Shown here: positions 55,408 to 63,885 of the stretch, in pieces
Layout: every line of letters begins with the position of its first letter
How positions within the stretch are numbered: the first letter of the stretch is position 1
Assembly: GCF_004331915.1 (NCBI RefSeq)
Contig: NZ_CP036528.1
Location: 136,001-200,000 of the forward strand
Direction: 5' to 3'
DNA: 64,000 nucleotides
Origin: Ureibacillus thermophilus
GTDB taxonomy: Bacteria; Bacillota; Bacilli; Bacillales_A; Planococcaceae
Position numbers and translations under genes: made by a program
The notes under the pieces: generated by a model
The model's input: the letters and a program-made list of their open reading frames with translations, nothing else
Databases searched by the model: none
Told to the model about the DNA's origin: nothing

Positions 55408-55855
55408 TCTTATTCACCTGCTCTCTTGCGACATATTTCGTCATGAAAACAGTAACTCCACCTTCATTGTTCACTCTCACCTCGTCCATTAAAGTTTCCA
55501 TTAGATAAAACCCAAGTCCGCCTTCTCGCAGACTTGTAATATTTTCATCCTCCCGATAAGGACCAATTTTGGATTTAATCTCTTCAAAGTTAAATCCGTT
55601 TCCATAATCGGAAACCATAATTTCCATTTTTTCTTTATATAATGCGCAACCGATGACCACTTCCCCTTCATCAGTCCCTTGATAGGCGTGCTGTACGACA
55701 TTGGTCACCGCTTCACTTACCGCAATTTTCATATCTTCTATTTCATCGTATAGAAATCCTAATCGAGTAGCCAATCCGGAAATTGATAAACGAATGACGC
55801 TTACATATTGCGGTTTAGCAGGTATTCGAATTTCTACATAGTCAAATACATTCAT
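55382..55855 (-). CDS. rsbW: Serine-protein kinase / anti-sigma-B factor RsbW
   Basis: A 157-residue GHKL-fold kinase. ATP-binding motifs are EDMKIAVSEAVTNVVQHAY (N box) and VSDYGNGFNF plus GLGFYLMETLMDEV (G boxes). RsbW binds SigB or phosphorylates RsbV. It overlaps rsbV by 14 nt and sigB by 26 nt, keeping the stoichiometry coupled. Confidence 0.95.
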   Translation of the reverse strand: MNVFDYVEIRIPAKPQYVSVIRLSISGLATRLGFLYDEIEDMKIAVSEAVTNVVQHAYQGTDEGEVVIGCALYKEKMEIMVSDYGNGFNFEEIKSKIGPYREDENITSLREGGLGFYLMETLMDEVRVNNEGGVTVFMTKYVAREQVNKNVHKIPIT

Positions 55856-56186
55856 TGGCAGGTTCCACCTTTTTGTCAGTTTCTATGTCCATTAATTCAC
55901 TTAGCCCTGTGATGTCAAAAAGCCTCGCTAAGCGACTAGATAGGCGTACCAATTTCAAATTTGCATTTTCTTTTAATACTTTCTTATAAAATGCAACGAA
56001 GACCCCTAGTCCTGTGCTATCCATATAGGTAACTCTCGATAAATCCAACTCCACATTCATATTTTCTTTAATTGAAAGTTCATCAAGCTCCTCCTTTAAA
56101 ATAGGAGCTGTAAAAGTATCAAGTTCCCCCTCGATGATTCCATATATTTGATTTTCTTCTTCCCGAAACTGTACATTGACATTCAT
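55842..56186 (-). CDS. rsbV: Anti-sigma-B factor antagonist RsbV
   Basis: A 114-residue STAS protein. The phosphorylated serine lies in LSRVTYMDSTGLGVFVAFYK. Unphosphorylated RsbV captures RsbW and frees SigB; RsbU removes the phosphate. Its own promoter of SigB type lies at 56217-56242. Confidence 0.95.
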   Translation of the reverse strand: MNVNVQFREEENQIYGIIEGELDTFTAPILKEELDELSIKENMNVELDLSRVTYMDSTGLGVFVAFYKKVLKENANLKLVRLSSRLARLFDITGLSELMDIETDKKVEPANECI

Positions 56187-56216
56187 TCAGGACACCTCCA
56201 AATTGACTATAGTACC

Positions 56217-56242
56217 TTTCCCAAAAAACATCTTAGTTAAAC
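56217..56242 (-). promoter_or_regulatory. SigB-dependent promoter of rsbV-rsbW-sigB
   Basis: Minus strand GTTTAA (56237-56242), 14-bp spacer, GGGAAA (56217-56222), about 30 nt before rsbV. This matches the SigB consensus (GTTTAA, GGGTAT) and the autoregulatory promoter position in B. subtilis. Confidence 0.85.
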
Positions 56243-56260
56243 CTATGTTGATATTACTTT

Positions 56261-57262
56261 TTAATATTTTTTGAGAATGACAATTGTAAAATCATCCTCT
56301 AATTGGTAATTGTTTAATTTATTTAAATTTTCAAATATTTTATCACACATCTCTTGAGCGCTGAAATGTTTTAATGATTTCGCTAATTCTTTTATATATG
56401 TACGGGAATCAAATTTTTCTATATAATTCCGAAATTCTGTCACTCCATCTGTAAACATGATGATAAAATCATTTTCCGACAGTTGAATATCCTTTTGTGA
56501 ATATTTGATTCCCGGCAATACCCCCAATAACAATCCTTTTGAATCCAAGTCTATGAATGTTTGCTCCTTTGAATTAAAGTAAAGGGCAGGTTCATGCCCT
56601 GCCGAACCATAGGTAAATATATCATTAGCTAAATCATATCGTCCATAAAACATCGATACAAACATGCTATCATCAACGCTTTTTTCAATGATGCGGTTTA
56701 ACACTTCCAATACATAGGATGGATTGTTATTGGCATACTCCAATGTATCCAAGCCATATTTCACCATGGACATGCAAAGTGCTGCTGGCACCCCTTTTCC
56801 TACTACATCTGTAACCGCAACACTTAAATAATTTCCATCATCATGCATAAAATGAACATAATCTCCATTCATTTTCCGAACAGGTACAGAAACCATTCCA
56901 ATATCAAGTCCAATAGGTTTGGGAATTTTGGTTTCAAGCAATAAATTTAGAATTTTTGCAGCAAACTCAATTTCAATTCGTATTTCTTCTTGCTTTAATA
57001 TTAAACTTTGATGTTCTTTCAACTTCAAACCAAAATGAACCATTACTTCAATCAAAAAATCAAATGAATTCAAAACCGATTCAGGAAGATTAGGAACAAT
57101 ATTTTCGAGCGACTGTTTATGAATACTTACTAAATCTTCAGGTGAAACATTGCTTCGCATCAATTCTCGCACAAGATTTTGACCAATATATAAATTGCTT
57201 TCATTTTGATTTAATAAATAATCCGACAACACTTTTTCGTATTGAACTTTTAATTCCTTCAA
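56261..57262 (-). CDS. rsbU: PP2C-type phosphatase RsbU
   Basis: A ~333-residue activator phosphatase. The N-terminal ~110 residues bind RsbT (...SLENIVPNLPESVLNSFDFL matching B. subtilis RsbU); the SpoIIE-type PP2C domain has MNGDYVHFMHDDGNYLSVAV, DVVGKGVPAALCMSMVKYG, GSAGHEPAL and FTDGVTE. The open frame begins nine codons earlier with GTG; aligned to RsbU, the TTG at 57262 behind GGGAG is the better start. Overlap with rsbT is avoided this way. Confidence 0.94.
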   Translation of the reverse strand: MKELKVQYEKVLSDYLLNQNESNLYIGQNLVRELMRSNVSPEDLVSIHKQSLENIVPNLPESVLNSFDFLIEVMVHFGLKLKEHQSLILKQEEIRIEIEFAAKILNLLLETKIPKPIGLDIGMVSVPVRKMNGDYVHFMHDDGNYLSVAVTDVVGKGVPAALCMSMVKYGLDTLEYANNNPSYVLEVLNRIIEKSVDDSMFVSMFYGRYDLANDIFTYGSAGHEPALYFNSKEQTFIDLDSKGLLLGVLPGIKYSQKDIQLSENDFIIMFTDGVTEFRNYIEKFDSRTYIKELAKSLKHFSAQEMCDKIFENLNKLNNYQLEDDFTIVILKKY

Positions 57263-57276
57263 GAAGCATACACTCC

Positions 57277-57678
57277 CTATTTCAGCCACTTTTCAGCCCT
57301 GATCACAGTTCCTTTTCCTAGCACCGAATTGATTTGGATCGAATCCATTAATCGCTTTACACCTTTTATTCCGGCAACTTGCGCACTGGATTTTGTATAG
57401 CCTTCTTCCAAAATTTTATGGGGATTTTCAATGCCCGGTCCATTATCTATTGCAGTGATGGCAATTCCCTTTTGCCCATCTTTTTCTATTTTCTGAACAA
57501 TGATTTCGCCTGTGGTGGCATATAAATATATATTCTTTGCCAATTCGCTTGTTGCTGTAGCTATTCTTGCTTGATCGACTACTCCAAATCCAATTTCTTT
57601 CGCCATATCTCTGGTTAATTGACGTGCTGCAACAATATCCAGCTCTGTCACAATTTTTACTGTCGGGTGATTGCACAT
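57277..57678 (-). CDS. rsbT: Serine/threonine kinase RsbT
   Basis: A 133-residue GHKL kinase, colinear with B. subtilis RsbT (TELDIVAARQLTRDMAKEIG, VDQARIATATSELAKNIYLY, DNGPGI, GIKGVKRLMDSI). RsbT activates RsbU after leaving the stressosome. ATG follows GGGGGTG. The partner genes rsbR and rsbS, which normally come right before it, are not here; the 290 bp upstream are non-coding. Confidence 0.94.
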   Translation of the reverse strand: MCNHPTVKIVTELDIVAARQLTRDMAKEIGFGVVDQARIATATSELAKNIYLYATTGEIIVQKIEKDGQKGIAITAIDNGPGIENPHKILEEGYTKSSAQVAGIKGVKRLMDSIQINSVLGKGTVIRAEKWLK

Positions 57679-57727
57679 CTTTTACACCCCCAATGAATTT
57701 CCCTTGCGTGTACGATTCATAGAAAAA

Positions 57728-57756
57728 TTATTATGTAGAGAAAATATATAAAACAA
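57728..57756 (-). promoter_or_regulatory. SigA-type promoter of rsbT-rsbU
   Basis: Minus strand TTGTTT (57751-57756), 17-bp spacer, TAATAA (57728-57733), ~50 nt before rsbT. Indicates that rsbT is the first gene of its operon here. Confidence 0.6.
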
Positions 57757-57912
57757 ATGATAGTATGTATTTAATATAACCCATTGAATAACTTTCCATC
57801 AATGACATAAATTATATTGAATTCCTAATAGGGACATGGTGACTATTTATGTATCTAATCGTCCTAATCACCTAATAAAAATTAATTTCTGAATAACGTA
57901 TTGTTTTTCTTC

Positions 57913-57948
57913 AAAAAAAGCTGATAAAGCAATTTATGCTTTATCAGC
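57913..57948 (-). terminator. Terminator of the mazEF transcript
   Basis: GCTGATAAAGC and GCTTTATCAGC form a perfect 11-bp stem; on the minus strand a run of seven T follows (57913-57919). Confidence 0.9.
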
Positions 57949-57967
57949 AAAACCCTTTCTTATGTAT

Positions 57968-58327
57968 TCAAAATTTAATTAACCCTAGACTAATTTCTAA
58001 AGCAATGTCGACTTTTTCCATCAACTCATCGTCTAAATGGGTTATTCGATCTGTTAATCTGGACTTATCAATCGTACGCAATTGCTCAAGCAAAATTACC
58101 GAATCACGTTCAAAACCGTACTTTTTTGCATCGATTTCGACGTGAGTTGGTAATTTCGCTTTTTGAATTTGTGCAGTTATTGCTGCAATAATAACCGTTG
58201 GACTGAATCGATTACCAATGTCATTTTGGATAATCAAAACAGGCCTAGTGCCACCTTGTTCAGAACCAACTACAGGTGACAAATCTGCAAAGAAAACGTC
58301 CCCACGTTTTACAATCAATAATGTCAT
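57968..58327 (-). CDS. ndoA: mRNA interferase EndoA (MazF/NdoA toxin)
   Basis: A 119-residue MazF-type endoribonuclease almost identical in pattern to B. subtilis Ndo[41 protein letters not shown] and [20 protein letters not shown]. It cleaves mRNA at U-rich (UACAU-type) sites and is held in check by the upstream antitoxin. ATG overlaps the antitoxin stop by 4 nt. Position between alr and the rsb genes is the standard one. Confidence 0.96.
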   Translation of the reverse strand: MTLLIVKRGDVFFADLSPVVGSEQGGTRPVLIIQNDIGNRFSPTVIIAAITAQIQKAKLPTHVEIDAKKYGFERDSVILLEQLRTIDKSRLTDRITHLDDELMEKVDIALEISLGLIKF

Positions 58328-58596
58328 CCCCCGCTTACGAGACGCTCCACTGTATGCTCTGCTTCATACTCGGCATGTAGACATTCGCAAGAAATCGACA
58401 AATTAATTTGCGCCATTTCTACATACCCTTTGATTAAAGCCTCCCGTATTTGATTTGGTTTACAAGCAACCTCTCTGCGTTTAGAAACATAAACAATTAC
58501 CTCTTTGTTTTCGTTCTCTACACCGCAAACTTTCATCAATCCGTGAGGAAGAGCCACCATTTTTTCCTTTGCATCATTCACTCTCTTTGCGTACAC
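58324..58596 (-). CDS. ndoAI: Antitoxin EndoAI-like (diverged ribbon-helix-helix)
   Basis: A ~90-residue antitoxin. The GTG at 58596 follows GGAGGTG with 6 nt; the open frame upstream has no site. The C-terminal part ([13 protein letters not shown]... then [15 protein letters not shown]) clearly matches the toxin-binding end of EndoAI. The N-terminal DNA-binding half ([13 protein letters not shown]...) is diverged and about six residues shorter than in B. subtilis. The pair is still coupled by a 4-nt overlap. Confidence 0.85.
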   Translation of the reverse strand: MYAKRVNDAKEKMVALPHGLMKVCGVENENKEVIVYVSKRREVACKPNQIREALIKGYVEMAQINLSISCECLHAEYEAEHTVERLVSGG

Positions 58597-58739
58597 AATA
58601 AGCACCTCCACAAAAACCACAAACCTAATCTCATCACTCTCTCTCATTCTAACATTCGCAAATAGAGAAGAAAAGACAAGATGTTACAAATTATTGGTTT
58701 TCCATCGTTTTTGTTGAGGTTTTTTGTCGAATTTTATTC

Positions 58740-59855
58740 TTAAATATTGTAGATTCTGGGTACTCTAGAGGTGATGATGCAAGGAACTTCGTAGTTAATA
58801 GTACCTACTTTGGCAGCCCACTCATCAATCGTAATTTCTTCATCTTTTTGTTTTCCAATTAATACAACTTTTTCACCTATATTATATGCAGTAGGTAAAG
58901 CAATCATACATTGGTCCATACAAATTCTGCCCACAATAGGAACTCTTTTCCCATCAATTAAAACATCCTGTCCGCTAAATTTCCTAATTAATCCATCTGC
59001 ATAGCCAATTGGCAGTGTACCAATATAAGTCGGTTTTTCTGCGGTAAAAGCAGCACCGTAACCGACAGACTCACCTGGCTCAATTTGTTTAATGGCAACT
59101 AATTCCGTTTCTAATGAAAAAGCAGGTTTTAGTGGATAAGGCAGTTTCCCTTTGACATATTCGGAAGGTGCCAAACCATACATGGATATGCCGAAACGTA
59201 CTGCATCATATTGTAACCGTGCATCTTTGATTAACGCTGTTGCAGTATTTGCAACATGCACAAGTCTTGGTTTTTCAGGCAAGGCTTTTAAAAATTGTTC
59301 AAATTTATCCACTTGTTTTTTGAAATAAGCATCCTCTTCTTCATCAGCCGTTGCAAAGTGAGTAAAAATTCCATCGAAAATCAAATGATCAGAGAGTTTA
59401 ATTTTTTCATACAGTGAGCGCAATTGTTTTTCGGTTGTTACTCCTATGCGATGCATTCCAGTATCAACTTTAATATGTAGTTTTAATGGCTTACTACAGA
59501 TTTTTTCAGCTTCTTCAACCCAATCATATGAATATACGGCTAATGTAATATTTTCATTCGCTGCATATTCTGCAAAGGAAGTTGGCGAATAGCCTAATAC
59601 TAAAATTTCAGGTTCAGGTAAATGCTTACGAACATGAAGCGCTTCTTCTGGAGTAGCGACAGCAAGCATGCTGGCTCCTGCTTCAAGAGCTGCCTTCGCA
59701 ACTTCGACATCTCCATGTCCATAAGCATTCGCCTTTACCACTGCTATAATTTTCACATTGGGTTGAATATGTTTTTTCAATTGAGAAACATTGTATTTAA
59801 TTGCATTTAAATCAATGATTGCTTTTGTTGGACGGAAGTGCTTATTGGTACGCAT
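58740..59855 (-). CDS. alr: Alanine racemase
   Basis: A 371-residue PLP racemase. The PLP lysine is in IIAVVKANAYGHGDVEVAKA (near residue 39) and the second base Tyr in SLETELV...VGYGAAFTAEKPT region; GRICMDQCMIAL is the conserved C-terminal segment. It makes D-alanine for the cell wall. It is followed by the toxin-antitoxin pair, as in B. subtilis. Confidence 0.97.
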   Translation of the reverse strand: MRTNKHFRPTKAIIDLNAIKYNVSQLKKHIQPNVKIIAVVKANAYGHGDVEVAKAALEAGASMLAVATPEEALHVRKHLPEPEILVLGYSPTSFAEYAANENITLAVYSYDWVEEAEKICSKPLKLHIKVDTGMHRIGVTTEKQLRSLYEKIKLSDHLIFDGIFTHFATADEEEDAYFKKQVDKFEQFLKALPEKPRLVHVANTATALIKDARLQYDAVRFGISMYGLAPSEYVKGKLPYPLKPAFSLETELVAIKQIEPGESVGYGAAFTAEKPTYIGTLPIGYADGLIRKFSGQDVLIDGKRVPIVGRICMDQCMIALPTAYNIGEKVVLIGKQKDEEITIDEWAAKVGTINYEVPCIITSRVPRIYNI

Positions 59856-59950
59856 TTGTTAGTTTTCCCTCTTTTTCATTTTTTAACCCTAAAACTTCTA
59901 TGGGTTTTCTTCTTGTATTGTAAAAAACTCCGTCCAACAAAGCAACGATA

Positions 59951-60964
59951 TTACTTCAGACTACCTGCCGTAATGGAAGCTGCCACTTCAATCATTTCGT
60001 CTTGTGTTAAATCATTGGAAGCAATGAAGAAAGAAACGCCATCTTTTTCAAAACTGATGGAATGATCTGTGATTGCACCGATTGTGAATCCTAAATCTAA
60101 TAATTCTCCAGGTTGGAACACTGGAATTGTTGAAGTTTCTCCTAATTCAATAGGTTCTTGTACTAATGTGAAGGACTTATCCCCTTCAAAAGTTAAAATC
60201 ACCCGTTGTACGCCATCTTCATTTTCAATTCTTTTTTCATCCACTAAAGTAGTGTTATCCCAAGCCAACACAGGATAATATGTTTGGAAATCTGTGCTTT
60301 CCTTTTCTTCTGTTGCTACATTTTCTTCTTTGTCATTTGTAAATTGTTCCACTGCATATTCTTTTTCTTTATGTTGTACATTTAAATCAATCTTTTTAAA
60401 GGTAATGAGCATTTGTTCTTCTTCAGCTTCATTTAAAATTGAAACAGCTTTTGGAAGCAGCGTTTTCTTATCAACAGTTACTTTTTGTGTAGGCATGATG
60501 CTCTTATGGTTATTTCTTGTTGCCGCAGTAAAGATGTAACTGTTTTCTGTTTCCTCCATTTGGACATTTTCATCTGCCAATAAGTCTTCAGCCAATGCCC
60601 CAATTAAATATGGCTGGCTGTTTTGTTTTGGCCACTCGCTTTGGAACTTGTACGTTTTCTTGAGAGAAGGTGTAACAACAAACACGCCTTCTTTATTGCG
60701 TATAATCATTTGCGTTACATTTTCATCCTGTTGAGACACTTGTACCCGATAAAAGTCAGGCTGCGTATGCCATACATTGACATCGTACACCCTTTGCTCA
60801 TCGCCAGTTTTAATTTCCATTGTAGCCTCTAATTCATATCCTTTTCCTTCCGCCCATTTTTCATGCAACTTCTCTAAAACTTCTTCCTTCGAATCTTTAC
60901 CACAAGCACCAAGTACAATGACGCTTAACAGCAAAACGAAAAATATGATAACTTTCTGTTTCAA
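59951..60964 (-). CDS. ydcC: LolA-like lipoprotein YdcC
   Basis: A 337-residue lipoprotein. The signal peptide has a lipobox VLGACGKD (Cys near residue 22). The mature part resembles LolA/DUF4367-type sporulation-linked proteins: YELEATMEIKTGDEQRVYDV and VTVDKKTLLPKAVSIL. It is in the same position as ydcC of B. subtilis, between acpS and alr. The function is not known. Confidence 0.9.
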   Translation of the reverse strand: MKQKVIIFFVLLLSVIVLGACGKDSKEEVLEKLHEKWAEGKGYELEATMEIKTGDEQRVYDVNVWHTQPDFYRVQVSQQDENVTQMIIRNKEGVFVVTPSLKKTYKFQSEWPKQNSQPYLIGALAEDLLADENVQMEETENSYIFTAATRNNHKSIMPTQKVTVDKKTLLPKAVSILNEAEEEQMLITFKKIDLNVQHKEKEYAVEQFTNDKEENVATEEKESTDFQTYYPVLAWDNTTLVDEKRIENEDGVQRVILTFEGDKSFTLVQEPIELGETSTIPVFQPGELLDLGFTIGAITDHSISFEKDGVSFFIASNDLTQDEMIEVAASITAGSLK

Positions 60965-61052
60965 AACTCCATCCTTTCTACTCTAACTAGGTAGGACAAA
61001 TATATGAGGGGAAATAGAAGTTTATGCTATCGCTTTTGGACAACAATAAAAA

Positions 61053-61409
61053 TTATGAACTCATAAGAATCACTTGAGCTGCAGCATAATCCCTAGAATG
61101 GGTAATGCTGACAAAACCATTGACAGCTTGGCCATGAAAATAAAGTTCCGGTTTTCCCAATGCATCGTTTAAAATCTCAATTTGATGAAATTCACATCCC
61201 TCCCTTATTCCAGTTCCATTAGCTTTGGAGAAAGCTTCCTTTGCTGCAAATCGCCCTGCTAAAAATTCACATTTTCTTTTATCCGAAAGAGACTTAAAAA
61301 TATTCAACTCCCGTTCTGATAAAATACGCTTATGAAATTTATCGCTGCGATTCATTAATTCTTTGATTCGTTCAATTTCTACTATATCTAGTCCGATTCC
61401 CTTTATCAT
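61053..61409 (-). CDS. acpS: Holo-[acyl-carrier-protein] synthase
   Basis: A 118-residue phosphopantetheinyl transferase. The metal-binding motif is IKGIGLDIVEIERIKEL at the start and GRFAAKEAFSKANGTGI in the middle. It adds the phosphopantetheine arm to ACP. Divergent from the rhomboid gene, as in B. subtilis acpS/ydcA. Confidence 0.96.
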   Translation of the reverse strand: MIKGIGLDIVEIERIKELMNRSDKFHKRILSERELNIFKSLSDKRKCEFLAGRFAAKEAFSKANGTGIREGCEFHQIEILNDALGKPELYFHGQAVNGFVSITHSRDYAAAQVILMSS

Positions 61410-61479
61410 ATGATGAAGTTCTCCTTTTATTAATATTTAACTACAATGTATAATAATTTTATAAATCGAGGTGAATTTT

Positions 61480-62085
61480 ATGTTTGTTCGCACAGAGAAT
61501 TTCAGGCAATATATCAAATATTATCCTGTTGTTTCAACGATGATTGCGCTAAATTTAATCATTTATTTGCTCACATTGATTCCGGTGATTGGCAATACCA
61601 TTTTTTACTTAGGGATGAGCGTGAATTGGCTGATTGCTGAAGGTGAATGGTGGAGGGTCATTACTTCTATTTTTTTGCATGCAGGATTCTTTCATGTTTT
61701 ATTTAATATGTTTTCATTATTTTTATTCGGCCCGGAGTTGGAAAGAATTGCTGGTAAGTTGCGTTTTATCACCATTTATTTGCTTTCAGGATTATTTGGA
61801 AATGTTGCAACATTTCTTTTGCAATCCGGAGATTATGCCACTGTAGGTGCGAGTGGAGCCATTTACGGTATTTTTGGATCCTATGCAGCACTTGTCTACT
61901 ATACTAGAAAAACAATGCCGCAGCTGAAGCAAATCATTATGCCAATCATTATCATTGGATTAATTATGACTTTTTTGCAGCCAAATATTAACATTTATGC
62001 CCACATTAGTGGATTGCTTACTGGGTTCTTGTTAGGGCTTGCCTACTTCTCACCAAAAAATATATTACGTTGGCGGATGAAATAA
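61480..62085 (+). CDS. ydcA: Rhomboid family intramembrane serine protease (YdcA)
   Basis: A 201-residue protein with six membrane helices. Rhomboid motifs: HVLFNMFSLFLFGPELE, the catalytic Ser in GASGAIYGIFG and the His in AHISGLLTGFLLG. It may cut membrane-anchored substrates. ATG at 61480 follows GAGGTG; a start three codons upstream is not needed. A palindromic repeat element follows. Confidence 0.93.
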   Translation: MFVRTENFRQYIKYYPVVSTMIALNLIIYLLTLIPVIGNTIFYLGMSVNWLIAEGEWWRVITSIFLHAGFFHVLFNMFSLFLFGPELERIAGKLRFITIYLLSGLFGNVATFLLQSGDYATVGASGAIYGIFGSYAALVYYTRKTMPQLKQIIMPIIIIGLIMTFLQPNINIYAHISGLLTGFLLGLAYFSPKNILRWRMK

Positions 62086-62122
62086 CACTAAATTTGGACA
62101 ATAAAAAAATTTATTTATGTAA

Positions 62123-62400
62123 GAGGCTGGGACAAATCTAAAAAAACATCACTTTCTCCAAAGAGAAAATGATGTTTTTTTGATATGTTATTGAAAATTG
62201 ATTTCCGTTCAGGGGACGCTTTCCGCAGGCCCGCCTCTGAGTCATTCCTTCGCTCCTCGTGATCTCGAGAGGGCTCGTCGCAGGAAAGCTTTGCTTTGCA
62301 ACTAAGCGTGCGCGACAGGAACTCGCCCCGTCACTCCAATCAATTTTTTATCAAAACTCTTTCAGCTACCTCTATCATTTTTTGTTTATGTCCCATCCTC
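62123..62400. repeat. Palindromic intergenic repeat element with 12-bp terminal inverted repeats
   Basis: Ends GAGGCTGGGACA (62123-62134) and TGTCCCATCCTC (62389-62400) are inverted copies with one mismatch. Inside, AAAAACATCACTTTCTC and GAGAAAATGATGTTTTT form a terminator hairpin serving ydcA. The core contains CAGGGGACGCTTTCCGC and GCAGGAAAGCTTTG, words I know from common Bacillales repeats. The right terminal repeat lies inside the end of ydbT. Confidence 0.75.
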
Positions 62401-63885
62401 TTTTTCCATTTCCTTCCTCCGTTCAAACCACGAAAGAATCTCATCCACATCCGATTCATTTAAATGAGCTACTTTTGCCGTGGCACCGCTAGCCCCGGAC
62501 ATCACAGTAGCCTGAACTGTAGCAATGCTTTTCTTTTTCTGAAAGTAATGTTGTTTTCTTTGGATTACTTGAATGCGTTTCTTTTCAGCAATAAATGTCA
62601 CACAATTGATCACTCGATATCTTAAAATCAACTGATTTCCTATAATCCGATAGCCATTCGTCTGAAACTGCCACAATCCTAGAAAGTAAATAAGAAATAC
62701 AATGTAAATGGACAATAAACCATAGGGATAAAAGAAATAAGAACATAAACCGACCATTGGAAGTGCGCAAAGGATATACACTCTATAAAAATGCGGTTTA
62801 GATTTTCTTGGCGGACGAACAAACTCTCTATCAAGTTCAAATGTCAAATGCGGAAACAACTGCTTTAGCGGGTTCAACATTTCGCTTTTCGATATAATTG
62901 GAAACAAAAGGATATTTGTTTCGCCTTTCCCGAATCCCCAACTGGCGCTTTCAACGACAACCGTTGCACATTGAATTAATTGCCGTAAAGGATTTTCGAT
63001 GATTTTAATTCCTTGAACGCGATGGATCGGGATGATGAACCGCTTTCTTTCAAGCAACCCGCGCGTAATAATAATCCGGTCATTTTCCTGAACCACTGTA
63101 AAATCATAATAATTAATGAATGTAATGATGATTGATAGTATCCAAGCAATGAAAAACGCAATAAAAATAAGAACAGCGATAAACATTATGCCAAATTCAA
63201 TCATTGCCGACAACTCTTCCATAATCCAATCAGTAGGAATAACATCTACAATTTGCGAAAATAATGCCGCTACCCCTGCAATTACAACGCCGATGCTATT
63301 AGAAGTAGTGGCTAGAAGCATTAAATCCTTTGTTGACATTTTATGGATTACTCGGACTTCTTGGAGAGCTTCCTCCGAAGAAACAGAATGCGCCACTTCA
63401 TCATCCTGCTTTTGTTCAACCTTTGCTTTTTTCGTCTCTTTTTCTATTATGTTCGCAGCATCTCTTGTAATAGCCGTAAAGACTGCTTCCGGCCTACCAT
63501 CTGTGCTTCCTGCAGTTTCCACAGAAACTTCCACAAGACCAAACAACCGATGAAAGATAGACTCTTTATAATTGAAGCTTTGGATCCGATCAAAGGGAAT
63601 ATATCGCTTCTTTTTCACGAATAACCCATATTCCACCCTCAGCTCATTCTCTTCAAACCAATAAACAAAAGTCAGCCATTTTATAATTCCTGAGATTAAG
63701 TATAAGATGAGGACTGCCAAAAAAACGAGCATCGGGATATATTCCCATATATTTGCCTCATCCGCATTACTATGAAAACCGTTTGCAATCAATACAAGAA
63801 ACAATGGAATCAATAATTCTTTAATGCCTTTTAAAAAATTAATAACGGCCGACACCGGATGAAGTTTATATTTTTTATACATCAT
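62386..63885 (-). CDS. ydbT: PH-domain membrane protein YdbT
   Basis: A 499-residue protein with three bacterial PH (YdbS-like) domains and several membrane helices (about residues 20-75, 190-265, 380-425). Typical segments are VKKKRYIPFDRIQSFNYKES, RFIIPIHRVQGIKIIENPLR and EKKRIQVIQRKQHYFQKKKS. Its start overlaps the ydbS stop, so both are co-translated, as in B. subtilis. The last four residues and stop (EDGT, TAA) fall within the terminal repeat of the element at 62123-62400. The role is uncharacterised. Confidence 0.92.
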   Translation of the reverse strand: MMYKKYKLHPVSAVINFLKGIKELLIPLFLVLIANGFHSNADEANIWEYIPMLVFLAVLILYLISGIIKWLTFVYWFEENELRVEYGLFVKKKRYIPFDRIQSFNYKESIFHRLFGLVEVSVETAGSTDGRPEAVFTAITRDAANIIEKETKKAKVEQKQDDEVAHSVSSEEALQEVRVIHKMSTKDLMLLATTSNSIGVVIAGVAALFSQIVDVIPTDWIMEELSAMIEFGIMFIAVLIFIAFFIAWILSIIITFINYYDFTVVQENDRIIITRGLLERKRFIIPIHRVQGIKIIENPLRQLIQCATVVVESASWGFGKGETNILLFPIISKSEMLNPLKQLFPHLTFELDREFVRPPRKSKPHFYRVYILCALPMVGLCSYFFYPYGLLSIYIVFLIYFLGLWQFQTNGYRIIGNQLILRYRVINCVTFIAEKKRIQVIQRKQHYFQKKKSIATVQATVMSGASGATAKVAHLNESDVDEILSWFERRKEMEKEDGT

